Shown here piece by piece: positions 5,857-14,327 of a DNA stretch of 64,000 bases. The notes beneath the pieces were generated by a model that worked only from the letters and a program-made list of their open reading frames with translations, ran no database searches and was not told the DNA's origin. Numbering within the stretch: position 1 is the first letter of the stretch; the number at the start of each line of letters is the position of its first letter. The DNA is from Dermabacter vaginalis (GTDB lineage Bacteria > Actinomycetota > Actinomycetes > Actinomycetales > Dermabacteraceae), in contig NZ_CP012117.1 in the NCBI RefSeq assembly GCF_001678905.1, forward strand, positions 1,798,001 to 1,862,000. The letters run 5' to 3'. A program made the translations under genes and the position numbers.

Positions 5857-8100
5857 GTGGCTTCCTCTGACGAGCAGATTGCCCTCGAACAGCGCTACTC
5901 CGATCGAGTCTATGCACGCATCGACGAACAGATTGCGCGCCTCGAAACACAGCATTCGAGCGTGATTGGCGCTCAAACGGCGAGCACCCACCAAAACCGC
6001 AGCGAGCGGGATTCCTTCGCCACCTTCTACGAGGACCGCATCGGGCTCCTCAGGTCGGTTTCGTCAAACGCCATTTTTGGCCGGCTCGATAGGTCCGACG
6101 CCAGCCGGCACTACATCGGCCGCATCGGTGTGTTCACCGCCGAAGGCACACAACTTCTCGTTGATTGGCGCGCACCTGCCGCCGCCGCGTTTTATCAGGC
6201 AACGCCCAAGTGCCCGGGCGGGGTGCGGCTTCGCCGCCATCTCGTGACGTCGGGGCGCACCGTCGTGGACATTGAGGACGACGTTCTCGACGGCTCGCTT
6301 CTTGACTCGGATGAGCACCACTCGAGCCTCCAGGGCGAGGGTGCTCTCCTCGCGGCCGTCTCCGCGAAACGCACTGGCCGCATGGGCGACATCGTCGCCA
6401 CCATTCAGGCCGAACAGGATCGCATCATCCGCCACGAAACCCGCGGCGCACTTGTCGTCCAAGGCGGCCCCGGCACGGGCAAAACCGCGGTTGCTCTCCA
6501 TCGCGCTGCCTACCAGCTCTACACCCACCGCAAGAGGCTCGAACACTCGGGGGTGCTCATCGTTGCTCCTACGCGCGGGTTCCTCCGTTACATCGAGCGC
6601 GTGCTCCCGAGTCTCGGCGAGACAGGCGTCGTGACGCTCACACCAGGCGAACTCGTTCCGGGCATACGGGCTGACAAGCGCGACCGCGAGGAAGTCGCGC
6701 GTGTGAAGGGATCTCTCGCGATGACGAAAGTTCTGCGTCGCGCGATCAAGGCCCGCCAGCAAATCCCCAAAGCTCCCATCGATCTCAACATCGACGGCGT
6801 GCACATCACTCTCACGCCAAAGGACGTGCGCGCTGCACGCGCCGAGGCCCGTGCCACCGGCAGACCGCACAACCTCGCGCGCACGACCTTCGTGCGCGCT
6901 GCACTTGAGCGCCTCGTGGAAACCTATTGCGCGGAGCTCACACGCCTCGAGCGGCCGTGGGCTGAGGAAGATCGCGCGGACCTCCTCCATGACCTGCGCA
7001 CGAACCACGACGTCAAGGTCGCGCTCAACCGCTGCTGGCTGCCGTACAGCCCGCAGTCTTTCGCCCGTTCGTTCTTCGCGAGCAAGGATCGGCTCGTACA
7101 TGCCGCCGGCGAGCACATGAGCGCACGCGAGGCGAAGCTGCTGCATCGCTCGAAGGACGCCGAATGGACGGTCGACGATGTCGCTCTGCTCGACGAGATT
7201 GCCGAACTTCTTGGCGACGACGACAGTGCAGCGCAGCGCGAACAGGACAAGGCCCGCGCTGCCGAACGCTCGAACCTCGAATACGCCGAGAAAGTTTTGA
7301 GCATGATCGACTCCTCCGAAGGCATCGTGAGCGCAGCTGAGCTCGCGGCTCAGGTGGGCGCCCGGCGCGATGGCCGCTCTCTTGCGGAGAAAGCCGCAGC
7401 GGATCGCGCATGGACATACGGCCACATCGTCGTTGATGAAGCGCAAGAGCTCTCCCCCATGATGTGGCGCGCGCTCATGCGCCGAAATCCCACAAAATCG
7501 TTCACGATCGTGGGCGATGTTGCTCAGACCTCTTCAATTTCGGGGGCGGACTCGTGGGACTCGGCGCTTTCGCCGTTTATCGACGATCGCGCATGTATCG
7601 AGGAACTTACGGTCAACTACCGCACGCCTTCGCGCATCATGCGCCACGCTTCTACGCTCGCCGCCGCTCACGGACTCAGCGTGACGGAAGTAAGGAGCGT
7701 GCGTAAGGGTGAGCATGACGTGCGATTCATCGAGGCGCCCGAGGCCGACCTCGTAGAAAAGACCCTCGTCGAAGCCCGCACCCTCGCTGACCTCACCCGC
7801 GGCCGAGTCGCGATTCTCTGCCTCGATGACCATCTCGATGCTGTGCTCGCGGGTGCCTCCAGCCTTTTCGGCGAAGCGGCCGTGGGGCGCGGATCAGTGG
7901 GTATCGACCGGGAGGTGTCGGTCATGACTCCCACGGATGCCAAGGGCCTCGAATTTGACGCTGTCGTGATCATGCAGCCCCGTGAGATTCTCGAAAGTCA
8001 CGCTCGTGGCGCGAATGATCTCTACGTCGCACTCACGCGCCCAACGCAGGCGCTCAGCGTGGTCTACGCAGGCAATTTGCCCACCGGCCTCCAGCCGTAA
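5857..8100 (+). CDS. helD: HelD-family RNA polymerase-recycling ATPase (UvrD-like)
   Basis: A 747-aa superfamily 1 motor. Walker A is GGPGTGKTA near residue 205, the DEAQ box (VVDEAQEL) near 525, and late helicase motifs include VMTPTDAKGLEFD and NDLYVALTRPTQALSV near the end. The N-terminal helical arm (residues 5-55) is the HelD feature that enters the RNA polymerase channel. Relatives release stalled or rifampicin-bound polymerase. The GTG at 5857 is preceded by GGAAGGA; an in-frame ATG at 5773 lies inside the promoter. A PcrA/UvrD role is less likely because of the arm and the split helicase core. Confidence 0.88.
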   Translation: MASSDEQIALEQRYSDRVYARIDEQIARLETQHSSVIGAQTASTHQNRSERDSFATFYEDRIGLLRSVSSNAIFGRLDRSDASRHYIGRIGVFTAEGTQLLVDWRAPAAAAFYQATPKCPGGVRLRRHLVTSGRTVVDIEDDVLDGSLLDSDEHHSSLQGEGALLAAVSAKRTGRMGDIVATIQAEQDRIIRHETRGALVVQGGPGTGKTAVALHRAAYQLYTHRKRLEHSGVLIVAPTRGFLRYIERVLPSLGETGVVTLTPGELVPGIRADKRDREEVARVKGSLAMTKVLRRAIKARQQIPKAPIDLNIDGVHITLTPKDVRAARAEARATGRPHNLARTTFVRAALERLVETYCAELTRLERPWAEEDRADLLHDLRTNHDVKVALNRCWLPYSPQSFARSFFASKDRLVHAAGEHMSAREAKLLHRSKDAEWTVDDVALLDEIAELLGDDDSAAQREQDKARAAERSNLEYAEKVLSMIDSSEGIVSAAELAAQVGARRDGRSLAEKAAADRAWTYGHIVVDEAQELSPMMWRALMRRNPTKSFTIVGDVAQTSSISGADSWDSALSPFIDDRACIEELTVNYRTPSRIMRHASTLAAAHGLSVTEVRSVRKGEHDVRFIEAPEADLVEKTLVEARTLADLTRGRVAILCLDDHLDAVLAGASSLFGEAAVGRGSVGIDREVSVMTPTDAKGLEFDAVVIMQPREILESHARGANDLYVALTRPTQALSVVYAGNLPTGLQP

Positions 8101-8142
8101 CGGCGCGCCTCGCGCACACCCGCGTAAACGGGCATAAAAGAA

Positions 8143-8176
8143 CCGATGGCCGCGGCTTCCCCTCCGCGACCATCGG
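8143..8176 (-). terminator. Terminator downstream of nrdR
   Basis: Arms CCGATGG and CCATCGG enclose further pairing (CGCGG with CCGCG). On the minus strand the hairpin is followed by TTCTTTTA, so it most likely ends the LysM-nrdR transcript. It also lies 43 bp after the convergent helicase gene stop. Confidence 0.65.
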
Positions 8177-8251
8177 CCAAGAAAATCATACAGGGTTTTT
8201 GGAGGGCCCCCGACCACTTTCACAGGAATCTCAGGCTTCGCGGTTCCGCTT

Positions 8252-8716
8252 CTAGCGCGGCGAAGAGTCTTCGCTCTCGGCTCGTAGCTCTTCAATGGCC
8301 GCCTCGAAGTCTTCAAGGCAATCGAATCCGCGATACACGCTCGCAAAACGCAAGTAGGCAACGAGGTCAAGTTCCTTGAGCGGTTGAAGAATCGCGAGGC
8401 CCACGTCGTGAGCATCGATCTCGGAGACGCCCTTGAGGCGAATCGCTTCCTCAACGCGCTGCGCTAGCACCGCGAGTTGGTCGTCGGTCACCGGCCTCTC
8501 CTGGCAGGCCTTCCGTACCCCCGAAATCACTTTCGATCGCGAGAACGGTTCGCTCACTCCGGAGCGCTTGTGCACGGCGAGCGACGCCGATTCCGTTGTA
8601 CTGAACCGCTTATTGCATGCGGGGCACTGCCGACGGCGGCGGATGGTCATGCCGTCGTCAGCGGTTCGCGAGTCCACAACGCGCGAATCTTCATTCCTAC
8701 AAAAAGGGCAATGCAC
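8252..8716 (-). CDS. nrdR: Transcriptional repressor NrdR
   Basis: Global repressor of ribonucleotide reductase genes, sensing ATP/dATP. The 154-aa product has a zinc ribbon with Cys3, Cys6, Cys31 and Cys34 (CPFC and CPAC), the arginine-rich [17 protein letters not shown] segment, and an ATP-cone domain from about residue 49 to 139 with the usual [16 protein letters not shown] opening. The C-terminal tail is acidic. It follows the LysM gene by 49 bp on the same strand and is in the conserved lexA-LysM-nrdR neighbourhood. No reductase genes are in the window. Confidence 0.97.
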   Translation of the reverse strand: MHCPFCRNEDSRVVDSRTADDGMTIRRRRQCPACNKRFSTTESASLAVHKRSGVSEPFSRSKVISGVRKACQERPVTDDQLAVLAQRVEEAIRLKGVSEIDAHDVGLAILQPLKELDLVAYLRFASVYRGFDCLEDFEAAIEELRAESEDSSPR

Positions 8717-8765
8717 CCCGCAATTCTACCAGGGTGCCTGTCAACAGGCGCCATGCGGCCGGGGC

Positions 8766-9113
8766 CTAAAGGTTCGGGAGGGCGAGCTCCTGACCCGGAT
8801 GGATCACCGATCCTTCGAGATTGTTGATGTCCTGGACCAGCATGAGGTAATCACGCACATCAGTTCCTGCGGGCGCGCTGCTCGACGCGATACCCCAGAG
8901 GCTCTGCCCCTCCTCAACTCGGACGGTCGTGTATGCCATTGCGCCATCGTCGCCCGCGGCCGCGGAGGGCGAGAGCGCGACTGCGCCGGCAACGAGAACG
9001 ACGGCAGCAAGGACGAAGGTGACCAGTGCGACGACGGCGACGCGGCCACGGCGCGTAAGACGAAGGCGAACATTCTTTCGAACCGGCTGGGCGCTATACG
9101 TAGAAGTGCTCAT
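8766..9113 (-). CDS. LysM membrane protein, likely SOS-induced division inhibitor (YneA/ChiZ-like)
   Basis: A 115-aa protein with a basic N-terminus, one transmembrane helix at about residues 25-47, and an extracytoplasmic LysM peptidoglycan-binding domain at about 60-112 (VRVEEGQSLWGIAS ... VIHPGQELALPNL). It is divergent from lexA and its promoter spacer is filled by a LexA box. Bacillus YneA and mycobacterial ChiZ have the same place and architecture and delay division during the SOS response. Domains and context are seen; the division role is inferred from those relatives. Confidence 0.85.
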   Translation of the reverse strand: MSTSTYSAQPVRKNVRLRLTRRGRVAVVALVTFVLAAVVLVAGAVALSPSAAAGDDGAMAYTTVRVEEGQSLWGIASSSAPAGTDVRDYLMLVQDINNLEGSVIHPGQELALPNL

Positions 9114-9118
9114 TTTTA

Positions 9119-9130
9119 GAATCCTTGTTC
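9119..9130. promoter_or_regulatory. Degenerate LexA box next to the LysM gene start
   Basis: GAATCCTTGTTC matches the GAAC-N4-GTTC core except for one base and begins 6 bases upstream of the start codon. Confidence 0.45.
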
Positions 9131-9146
9131 GATTGACGATATGACG

Positions 9147-9176
9147 AGCGTACGATCAAGCGTTCGAAAAAGTCAA
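9147..9176 (-). promoter_or_regulatory. LysM gene promoter with internal LexA box
   Basis: On the minus strand TTGACT (9176-9171), an 18-base spacer, and TACGCT (9152-9147). The spacer contains CGAACGCTTGATCG (9166-9153), a LexA box with one mismatch to CGAAC-N4-GTTCG. LexA bound there would block polymerase. Confidence 0.7.
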
Positions 9177-9184
9177 GACATTTT

Positions 9185-9211
9185 CGAACACCTGTTTGGA
9201 ACAAGCGTTCT
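9185..9211. promoter_or_regulatory. Two adjoining LexA boxes upstream of lexA
   Basis: CGAACACCTGTTTG (9185-9198) and GGAACAAGCGTTCT (9198-9211) abut, sharing one base. The second has a perfect GAAC-N4-GTTC core and falls inside the lexA promoter. Confidence 0.8.
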
Positions 9212-9224
9212 GTTCCGGTACCTT
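9196..9224 (+). promoter_or_regulatory. lexA promoter
   Basis: TTGGAA (9196-9201), 17-base spacer, TACCTT (9219-9224). A LexA box overlaps the -35 and the spacer, giving negative autoregulation. Confidence 0.6.
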
Positions 9225-9248
9225 TGAGGTACGCCTCCACTCAACAAC

Positions 9249-9270
9249 GGGGGTGAGACATTTAAACTCG
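9249..9270. promoter_or_regulatory. Damage-associated 17-bp motif, copy 2 (lexA leader)
   Basis: GGTGAGACATTTAAACT at 9252-9268, with flanks identical to the copy at 4487-4508. It lies 21 bp before the lexA start codon, in the 5' leader relative to the LexA-controlled promoter, or its TAAACT could act as a second -10. In the leftward orientation no good -10 follows the TGTC element. Confidence 0.65.
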
Positions 9271-9291
9271 CCCCACCGAAAGGATCGGCGC

Positions 9292-9960
9292 ATGGCCTCC
9301 TCTGCACACGGCACCTCAGCCGGCTCCCCGGCTCTCACCGAACGCCAGCAGCGCATCCTCGACACGATCGCGCGGTCCATTCGCGCGAACGGATACGCAC
9401 CCACGATGCGCGAAATCGGTGAAGCCGTCGGCCTTCAGTCGCCGTCGTCGGTCTCACATCAGCTTTCCGAGCTTGAGCGCAAGGGCTATATCCGCAAAGA
9501 CCCGAAACGCCCTCGCACGCTTTGGCTCGTCGATATGGACGATGAGGGTGACCCACTCCCGAGCGAGTACGACGCACCGGGTTCCCCCGCCGTCAACGTC
9601 CCGCTCGTGGGCACTATTGCCGCAGGAATCCCGATCACCGCGGAAGAACAGGTGGAGGACGTCTTCGCCCTACCCGCGCAGCTCGTGGGTGATGGGGAGC
9701 TCTTCCTTCTCAAGGTTCAGGGCGATTCGATGATCGATGCCGCTATTTGCGACGGCGACTGGGTTGTTGTGCGCCAGCAGAAAGTGGCGGAAAAAGGCGA
9801 AATCGTCGCGGCCATGATCGACGGTGAGGCGACCGTGAAAACCTTCGCCCGCAGCGATGGCCACGTATGGCTCATGCCCCACAACCCGGCCTTCACACCA
9901 ATCCTCGGCGACGAAGCCGAAATCCTCGGCAAGGTCGTCGCCGTTCTCCGCTCGGTCTAG
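9292..9960 (+). CDS. lexA: SOS repressor LexA
   Basis: A 222-aa repressor and self-cleaving serine peptidase. The winged helix-turn-helix spans about residues 15-75 ([16 protein letters not shown] ... [16 protein letters not shown]). The cleavage site is Ala111-Gly112, the nucleophile Ser146 lies in GDSM, and the general base is Lys183 in VKTF. The start is ATG 9292 with AAAGGA upstream; the in-frame frame back to 9196 runs through the promoter. It is divergent from the LysM gene across an array of LexA boxes. Confidence 0.97.
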   Translation: MASSAHGTSAGSPALTERQQRILDTIARSIRANGYAPTMREIGEAVGLQSPSSVSHQLSELERKGYIRKDPKRPRTLWLVDMDDEGDPLPSEYDAPGSPAVNVPLVGTIAAGIPITAEEQVEDVFALPAQLVGDGELFLLKVQGDSMIDAAICDGDWVVVRQQKVAEKGEIVAAMIDGEATVKTFARSDGHVWLMPHNPAFTPILGDEAEILGKVVAVLRSV

Positions 9961-9991
9961 TCCTCGATCTAGTCCTCGGTCTGATCCGCAG

Positions 9992-12013
9992 CTACTCGGA
10001 GAGCTCGGAGCGCAATCGTTCGAGCGCGGCAATCGCCACTTCCGGCTCACGCGTGGCCCACAGCGGCGGGATTGCCTGGCGAATCGCCGAACCGTAGGAC
10101 TTCGTGGCGAGCCGCGAGTCGAGCACCGCAACCATCCCGCGATCGGTTTCCGTGCGGATCAGGCGCCCCGCGCCCTGTGCCATGCTCAACGCCGCGGATC
10201 GCACTGCAACCTCGTAAAAACCATTGCGTCCGAGCCGTGCAAGCCGCTCCTGACGCGCCGAAGCGAGCGGGTCATCCGGCCGTGGGAACGGGATCCGATC
10301 AATAATCACGAGCCGGCACGCCTGCCCCGCAACGTCGATGCCCTGCCAGAAGGTCCGCGTTCCAAAAAGACACGCGTCACGGCTTTCCCGGAACCTCGCC
10401 GCGAGCGCCGCGTTCGAATCTTCCCCCTGAAGCAGCACTGTCCGGCCCGTCATCCGTCGGACATACTCCGCGGCCTCCTCAGCTGCTCGCCGAGACGAAA
10501 AGAGCCCAAGCGCCCCACCCCCGGAAGCTTCGATGAGTTCGACGATGTGCTCGAGCATCTCACTCGAGGTGCCGTCGCGACCCGGTGCCGGCAAATGGGA
10601 GGCGACGTACAGAATTCCCTGCCGCGCATAGGCGAATGGCGAACCAACATCGAGCGCCGACCACCACTCGCGCGGCCCTTCTCCACTGCTCGCTCCCACA
10701 TCACTCTCGAGCTCCGCCCGCTTCTCACCGCGAAGCCCGAACGAGTATGCGGCGCTATCGAACCGCCCGTTGAAGGCGAGCGTTGCCGAGGTGAAAATGG
10801 CGGTGCGCTCATCGAGGATGCCGTGCTTGACGAGGCCCGCAACGCTGAGCGGGGCGACGTCGATAAAGGTTCGGCCGAGAGCTTCACTGTGGTTGAGGTA
10901 GATGACGTCGTCCTCATGCGGGTCGAGAAGTCGGTCGCACACGTTGAGGATTTCGGCAAGCCTCGCGCGCACCGAGGCCCGGGCACCCGCCGTTGATATC
11001 TCGGCGGCATCGCCGGCATTTTTCACGTCATCGCGCGCAGATTCAGCTTCGGCGCGAATGATCGTGAGCGTGTCGCGAAGTCGGGGTTCGAGCTCGCCGC
11101 GCACGCGTCCATCGGGAAGCGGCGAGAGCGCCTCTTCGAGGGCCACTCCCGCATCGTCGAGTTCAATGGCCGTGATCCCGAGCCTTCGCAGCTCGCGCAC
11201 GGCCCCGCGGATAGCACCCTGGTGAAGTGATTCGGTCACTGAGGACGTCACGCGATCCACGAACTCGTGAGCCTCATCCACGATCACCACATCGTGTTCG
11301 GGGATGATTCCATGCCCGTCAAAAGCATCGATCGCGTAGAGGGCGTGGTTCGTCACCACGACATCTGCTTCGCGTGCGAGCGCCCTGTTGCGTTCGGCAA
11401 AGCACTCGTCGTGAAACGGGCACGACGTGCCGATGCATTGCGAACCAGTGACAGAAACCTGCCGCCAAGCGCGGTCCGACACGGGTGTGTCGAGCTCGTC
11501 GCGGTCACCGGTGTCGGTTGCCTGCGCCCACTCGCGAAGGCGCTGCACCTGCGCACCGAGGCGTTCGGAGTCATGCTTCACGCCCGTCACGGACGCTTCG
11601 GCGAAGAGGGCTCCGGGGTCGAGATCATCGGGGTAGCCTCCCTCAAGTTTGTGGAGGCACACGTAGTTGCCGCGTCCCTTGAGGAGGCTGTAACTGGGCA
11701 CGCGGCCGAGGTCGGTTCCGAGCGCCTCGACGATGCGCGGGAGGTCCTTCGCGACGATCTGACTCTGAAGCGCGAGGGTCGCGGTGGTAATGACGACGGG
11801 TGTTCCGCGCTCGACGGCACGCTTGAGTGCGGGGACGAGGTAGGCGAGCGACTTGCCCGTACCGGTGCCTGCCTGAGCGATGAGGTGCCGGCGAAGATCG
11901 ATGCTGCGTTCGATCGCGCTGGCCATGGCGCGCTGCCCGGGCCTATCGGCTCCTCCGACCGCTTCGACAGCCGCGGAGAGCAGCTTCTCGAGCCCCGGAT
12001 CCGAATCGTTCAC
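9992..12013 (-). CDS. dinG: ATP-dependent DNA helicase, DinG/XPD family
   Basis: A 673-aa superfamily 2 iron-sulphur helicase. Walker A is AQAGTGTGKS near residue 46 and the DEAH box (VIVDEAHEF) near 245. Cys residues at YVCLHK and in QCIGTSCPFHDEC between them fit the 4Fe-4S cluster site. C-terminal motifs include TRTFWQGIDVAG and QGAGRLIRTETDRG. It unwinds 5'-3', including R-loops and D-loops. The GTG start overlaps the hflX stop by four bases (GTGA), so the two are translationally coupled. No LexA box was seen for this operon. Confidence 0.93.
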   Translation of the reverse strand: MNDSDPGLEKLLSAAVEAVGGADRPGQRAMASAIERSIDLRRHLIAQAGTGTGKSLAYLVPALKRAVERGTPVVITTATLALQSQIVAKDLPRIVEALGTDLGRVPSYSLLKGRGNYVCLHKLEGGYPDDLDPGALFAEASVTGVKHDSERLGAQVQRLREWAQATDTGDRDELDTPVSDRAWRQVSVTGSQCIGTSCPFHDECFAERNRALAREADVVVTNHALYAIDAFDGHGIIPEHDVVIVDEAHEFVDRVTSSVTESLHQGAIRGAVRELRRLGITAIELDDAGVALEEALSPLPDGRVRGELEPRLRDTLTIIRAEAESARDDVKNAGDAAEISTAGARASVRARLAEILNVCDRLLDPHEDDVIYLNHSEALGRTFIDVAPLSVAGLVKHGILDERTAIFTSATLAFNGRFDSAAYSFGLRGEKRAELESDVGASSGEGPREWWSALDVGSPFAYARQGILYVASHLPAPGRDGTSSEMLEHIVELIEASGGGALGLFSSRRAAEEAAEYVRRMTGRTVLLQGEDSNAALAARFRESRDACLFGTRTFWQGIDVAGQACRLVIIDRIPFPRPDDPLASARQERLARLGRNGFYEVAVRSAALSMAQGAGRLIRTETDRGMVAVLDSRLATKSYGSAIRQAIPPLWATREPEVAIAALERLRSELSE

Positions 12014-13584
12014 TGGCGCGCGGAAGCGAGATCGGCGGCCAGGGATTCGTCGACTCGTGCCACAAGGCGCGTGCCCTCGGGAAGAAACTCCTCGCTCATG
12101 AGTTCGCCCTGGGTGTGCACACGCGAGACGAGGTCACCTCGGGTGTAGGGCACGACGATATCGACTTCGACCGAGGGGCGCGGAAGCATGTCGGCGATCA
12201 GTGCGCGTAGCTCTTCAATTCCCTCACCCGTGCGTGCCGAGACGACTGCCGAATGCTCCACTTGCGAGCGGAGCCGCGCGAGAGTTTCGGGGCTCGCGAG
12301 ATCAGCTTTGTTGAGGGCCACAATCTCGGGCACGTCAAAGCCGTCGATATCGGAGAGCACGGCACGGACCGCGCGAATCTGCCCCTCCGGGTCGGGGTGG
12401 GAGGCATCGACGACGTGCAAAAGCAGATCCGCCCCGGCAACTTCTTCGAGTGTGGAGCGGAACGCCTCCACGAGCTCGGTGGGCAGAGAGCGCACGAATC
12501 CAACGGTATCCGCAAATGTAAATTCACGGCCGTCAGGCGTCACCGATCGCCGCACTGTCGGGTCGAGTGTGGCAAAGAGGGCGTTCTCTACGAGGACGCC
12601 GGCACCCGTGAGCCGGTTGAGAAGCGAGGACTTCCCGGCGTTCGTGTAGCCCGCGATCGCAACAGAGGGGACCTTGTTGCGCTTGCGGTCAGCGCGCTTC
12701 GCTTCGCGCGAAGGTGCCATCGCCTTGATATCGCGCCTGAGTTTCGCCATACGCGTGCGGATGCGCCGGCGATCGAGTTCGATTTTCGTTTCGCCGGGGC
12801 CGCGCGAGCCAATCCCCGCGCCGCCCGCAACGCGGCCGCCCGCTTGCCGGGACATTGATTCGCCCCAACCGCGAAGGCGCGGGAGGAGATATTCGAGCTG
12901 CGCGAGCTCCACCTGGGCTTTACCTTCGCGGGACTTCGCATGCTGGGCGAAGATGTCGAGGATGAGCGCGGTGCGATCGATGACCTTGACTTTGATGATG
13001 TCCTCGAGCGCACGGCGCTGCGACGGGGCAAGCTGGCCGTCGCAGATCACCGTATCGGCCCGAAGATCAGCGACGATCTCGGCGAGCTCTTTCGCCTTGC
13101 CAGAGCCGAGGAAGGTCGCGGGGTCAGGATGAGCGCGGCGCTGCATCACACCGTCGAGAACCCGCGAACCGGCAGTTTCGGCGAGTGCGGCGAGTTCACG
13201 CATGGAGTTTTCAGCGTCTTCAACGTTGCCGGTCGTGAAAAGGCCCGCGAGTACCACGTTTTCGAGTCGAAGCTCGCGGTACTCGACCTCGGTGACATCC
13301 TCGAGATCGGTACGGAGCTGGTCGACGCGACGAAGCGAGTGACGCTCGGCAAGATCGAGCTGTTCGCCATCGGCATCGCTCTCATATGTGGTCGCCGAGA
13401 TCGACGCGTCACCTCTCGAGAGCACGCGCTCCATGATCGAAGCTTCGCGCGCTCCACTGCTCGCACCTTCAGGCTCCACTGCCTCGCGCGGTGCGTTGGG
13501 GGTCTCGAACTCGTGATCGGGGACGAAGGGGGTCAAGTGCGCGTGTACTCCAGATTCTCTCGTGCGGGGCCTCGCATGAGGCAT
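12010..13584 (-). CDS. hflX: GTPase HflX
   Basis: Ribosome-splitting GTPase that rescues stalled or stressed ribosomes. It has the HflX N-terminal domain (AHPDPATFLGSGKAKELAEIV), a helical linker with the glycine-rich RGPGETKIELDRRR segment, and a G domain: P-loop GYTNAGKSSLLNRL, DTVGFV and NKAD. The start is uncertain: ATG 13584 gives 524 aa with an actinobacteria-like acidic N-terminal extension, and ATG 13434 is the alternative; longer frames run into the divergent gene. It is coupled to dinG by a four-base overlap. Confidence 0.93.
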   Translation of the reverse strand: MPHARPRTRESGVHAHLTPFVPDHEFETPNAPREAVEPEGASSGAREASIMERVLSRGDASISATTYESDADGEQLDLAERHSLRRVDQLRTDLEDVTEVEYRELRLENVVLAGLFTTGNVEDAENSMRELAALAETAGSRVLDGVMQRRAHPDPATFLGSGKAKELAEIVADLRADTVICDGQLAPSQRRALEDIIKVKVIDRTALILDIFAQHAKSREGKAQVELAQLEYLLPRLRGWGESMSRQAGGRVAGGAGIGSRGPGETKIELDRRRIRTRMAKLRRDIKAMAPSREAKRADRKRNKVPSVAIAGYTNAGKSSLLNRLTGAGVLVENALFATLDPTVRRSVTPDGREFTFADTVGFVRSLPTELVEAFRSTLEEVAGADLLLHVVDASHPDPEGQIRAVRAVLSDIDGFDVPEIVALNKADLASPETLARLRSQVEHSAVVSARTGEGIEELRALIADMLPRPSVEVDIVVPYTRGDLVSRVHTQGELMSEEFLPEGTRLVARVDESLAADLASARQ

Positions 13585-13654
13585 GCGTATAAGTGTGTCA
13601 CGTCCTTCCCGCCAAGGGGAGCTTTTCGCGTGCTGCGCCACTACACTCCTCACT

Positions 13655-14284
13655 GTGACAAGCCACGCCCACTATTTCTCCCCCACGCCCGGCAAAGACC
13701 TCGAACACCGCGCCCTGCGCGTGCACCTCGCAGGTGCCGAGCGAAGCCTCGTGAGCGCAAAAGGGCTCTTCAGCTTCGACGGGCTGGATAAGGCCACGGC
13801 GGTTCTTCTCGCGCACACGGATCTTTTTGCGCCGATCACGCCGGGCAGCGAGATTCTCGATGTCGGCTGTGGCTGGGGGCCGATTGCCTTGAGCCTCGCA
13901 TTGCTCCAGCCTGACTGCCATGTCACGGCAATCGACGTCAATCCCCACGCGCGCACCATCACTCGCGAGAATGCTAAGCGTCTTGGCCTCACGAACGTCA
14001 CGGTCGCCGCTCCCGAAGACATCCCTACGAGCGCGCGCTTCGATGCGCTCTGGTCGAACCCCCCGATCCGCATCGGCAAGAGCGAACTCCACGCCCTTCT
14101 CACGCGGTGGATCGGGCAGCTTCACAGCTCGGGAAGCGCCGCGATGGTGGTGGGCAAGAACCTCGGTGCCGATTCGCTCGCCACGTGGATGGAAAAGCAG
14201 TTCCCCGCACGCCCGGTCGAAAAGGTCCACTCCTCGAAGGGCTTTCGCTTGCTCGCGGTGGGCCCGGAGCGTTCGGAAGGCTAG
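13655..14284 (+). CDS. Class I SAM methyltransferase, RsmC/RlmG-like
   Basis: A 209-aa single-domain protein with motif I VGCGWGPIAL near residue 69 and the N6/N2-type catalytic signature SNPPIR near 133 (NPPF/Y in relatives). This is the C-terminal half of RsmC/RlmG 16S/23S rRNA guanine-N2 methyltransferases; actinobacteria often have this short form. The GTG at 13655 lies 7 bases after TACACT, indicating a leaderless transcript, and TSHAHYFSP is the usual family start. It is divergent from hflX and convergent with dapF. Confidence 0.88.
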   Translation: MTSHAHYFSPTPGKDLEHRALRVHLAGAERSLVSAKGLFSFDGLDKATAVLLAHTDLFAPITPGSEILDVGCGWGPIALSLALLQPDCHVTAIDVNPHARTITRENAKRLGLTNVTVAAPEDIPTSARFDALWSNPPIRIGKSELHALLTRWIGQLHSSGSAAMVVGKNLGADSLATWMEKQFPARPVEKVHSSKGFRLLAVGPERSEG

Positions 14285-14300
14285 ACAAGCGCGGTGGCAC

Positions 14301-14326
14301 GGGTGGCGTCGGAATTCCGACGCTTG
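14301..14326. other. Palindrome between convergent genes, including AAGCGTCGGA
   Basis: GCGTCGGAATTCCGACGC is a perfect 18-bp palindrome in the 43-bp gap between the stops of the methyltransferase gene and dapF. It may act as a bidirectional terminator stem, but no T-run is evident. One half matches the dispersed 10-mer AAGCGTCGGA. Confidence 0.55.
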
Positions 14327-14327
14327 C

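Noticed and set aside
12010-13653. HflX start at 13653
   Set aside because: It would overlap the divergent methyltransferase gene's leaderless promoter and its start region; the extra N-terminal residues look non-coding.
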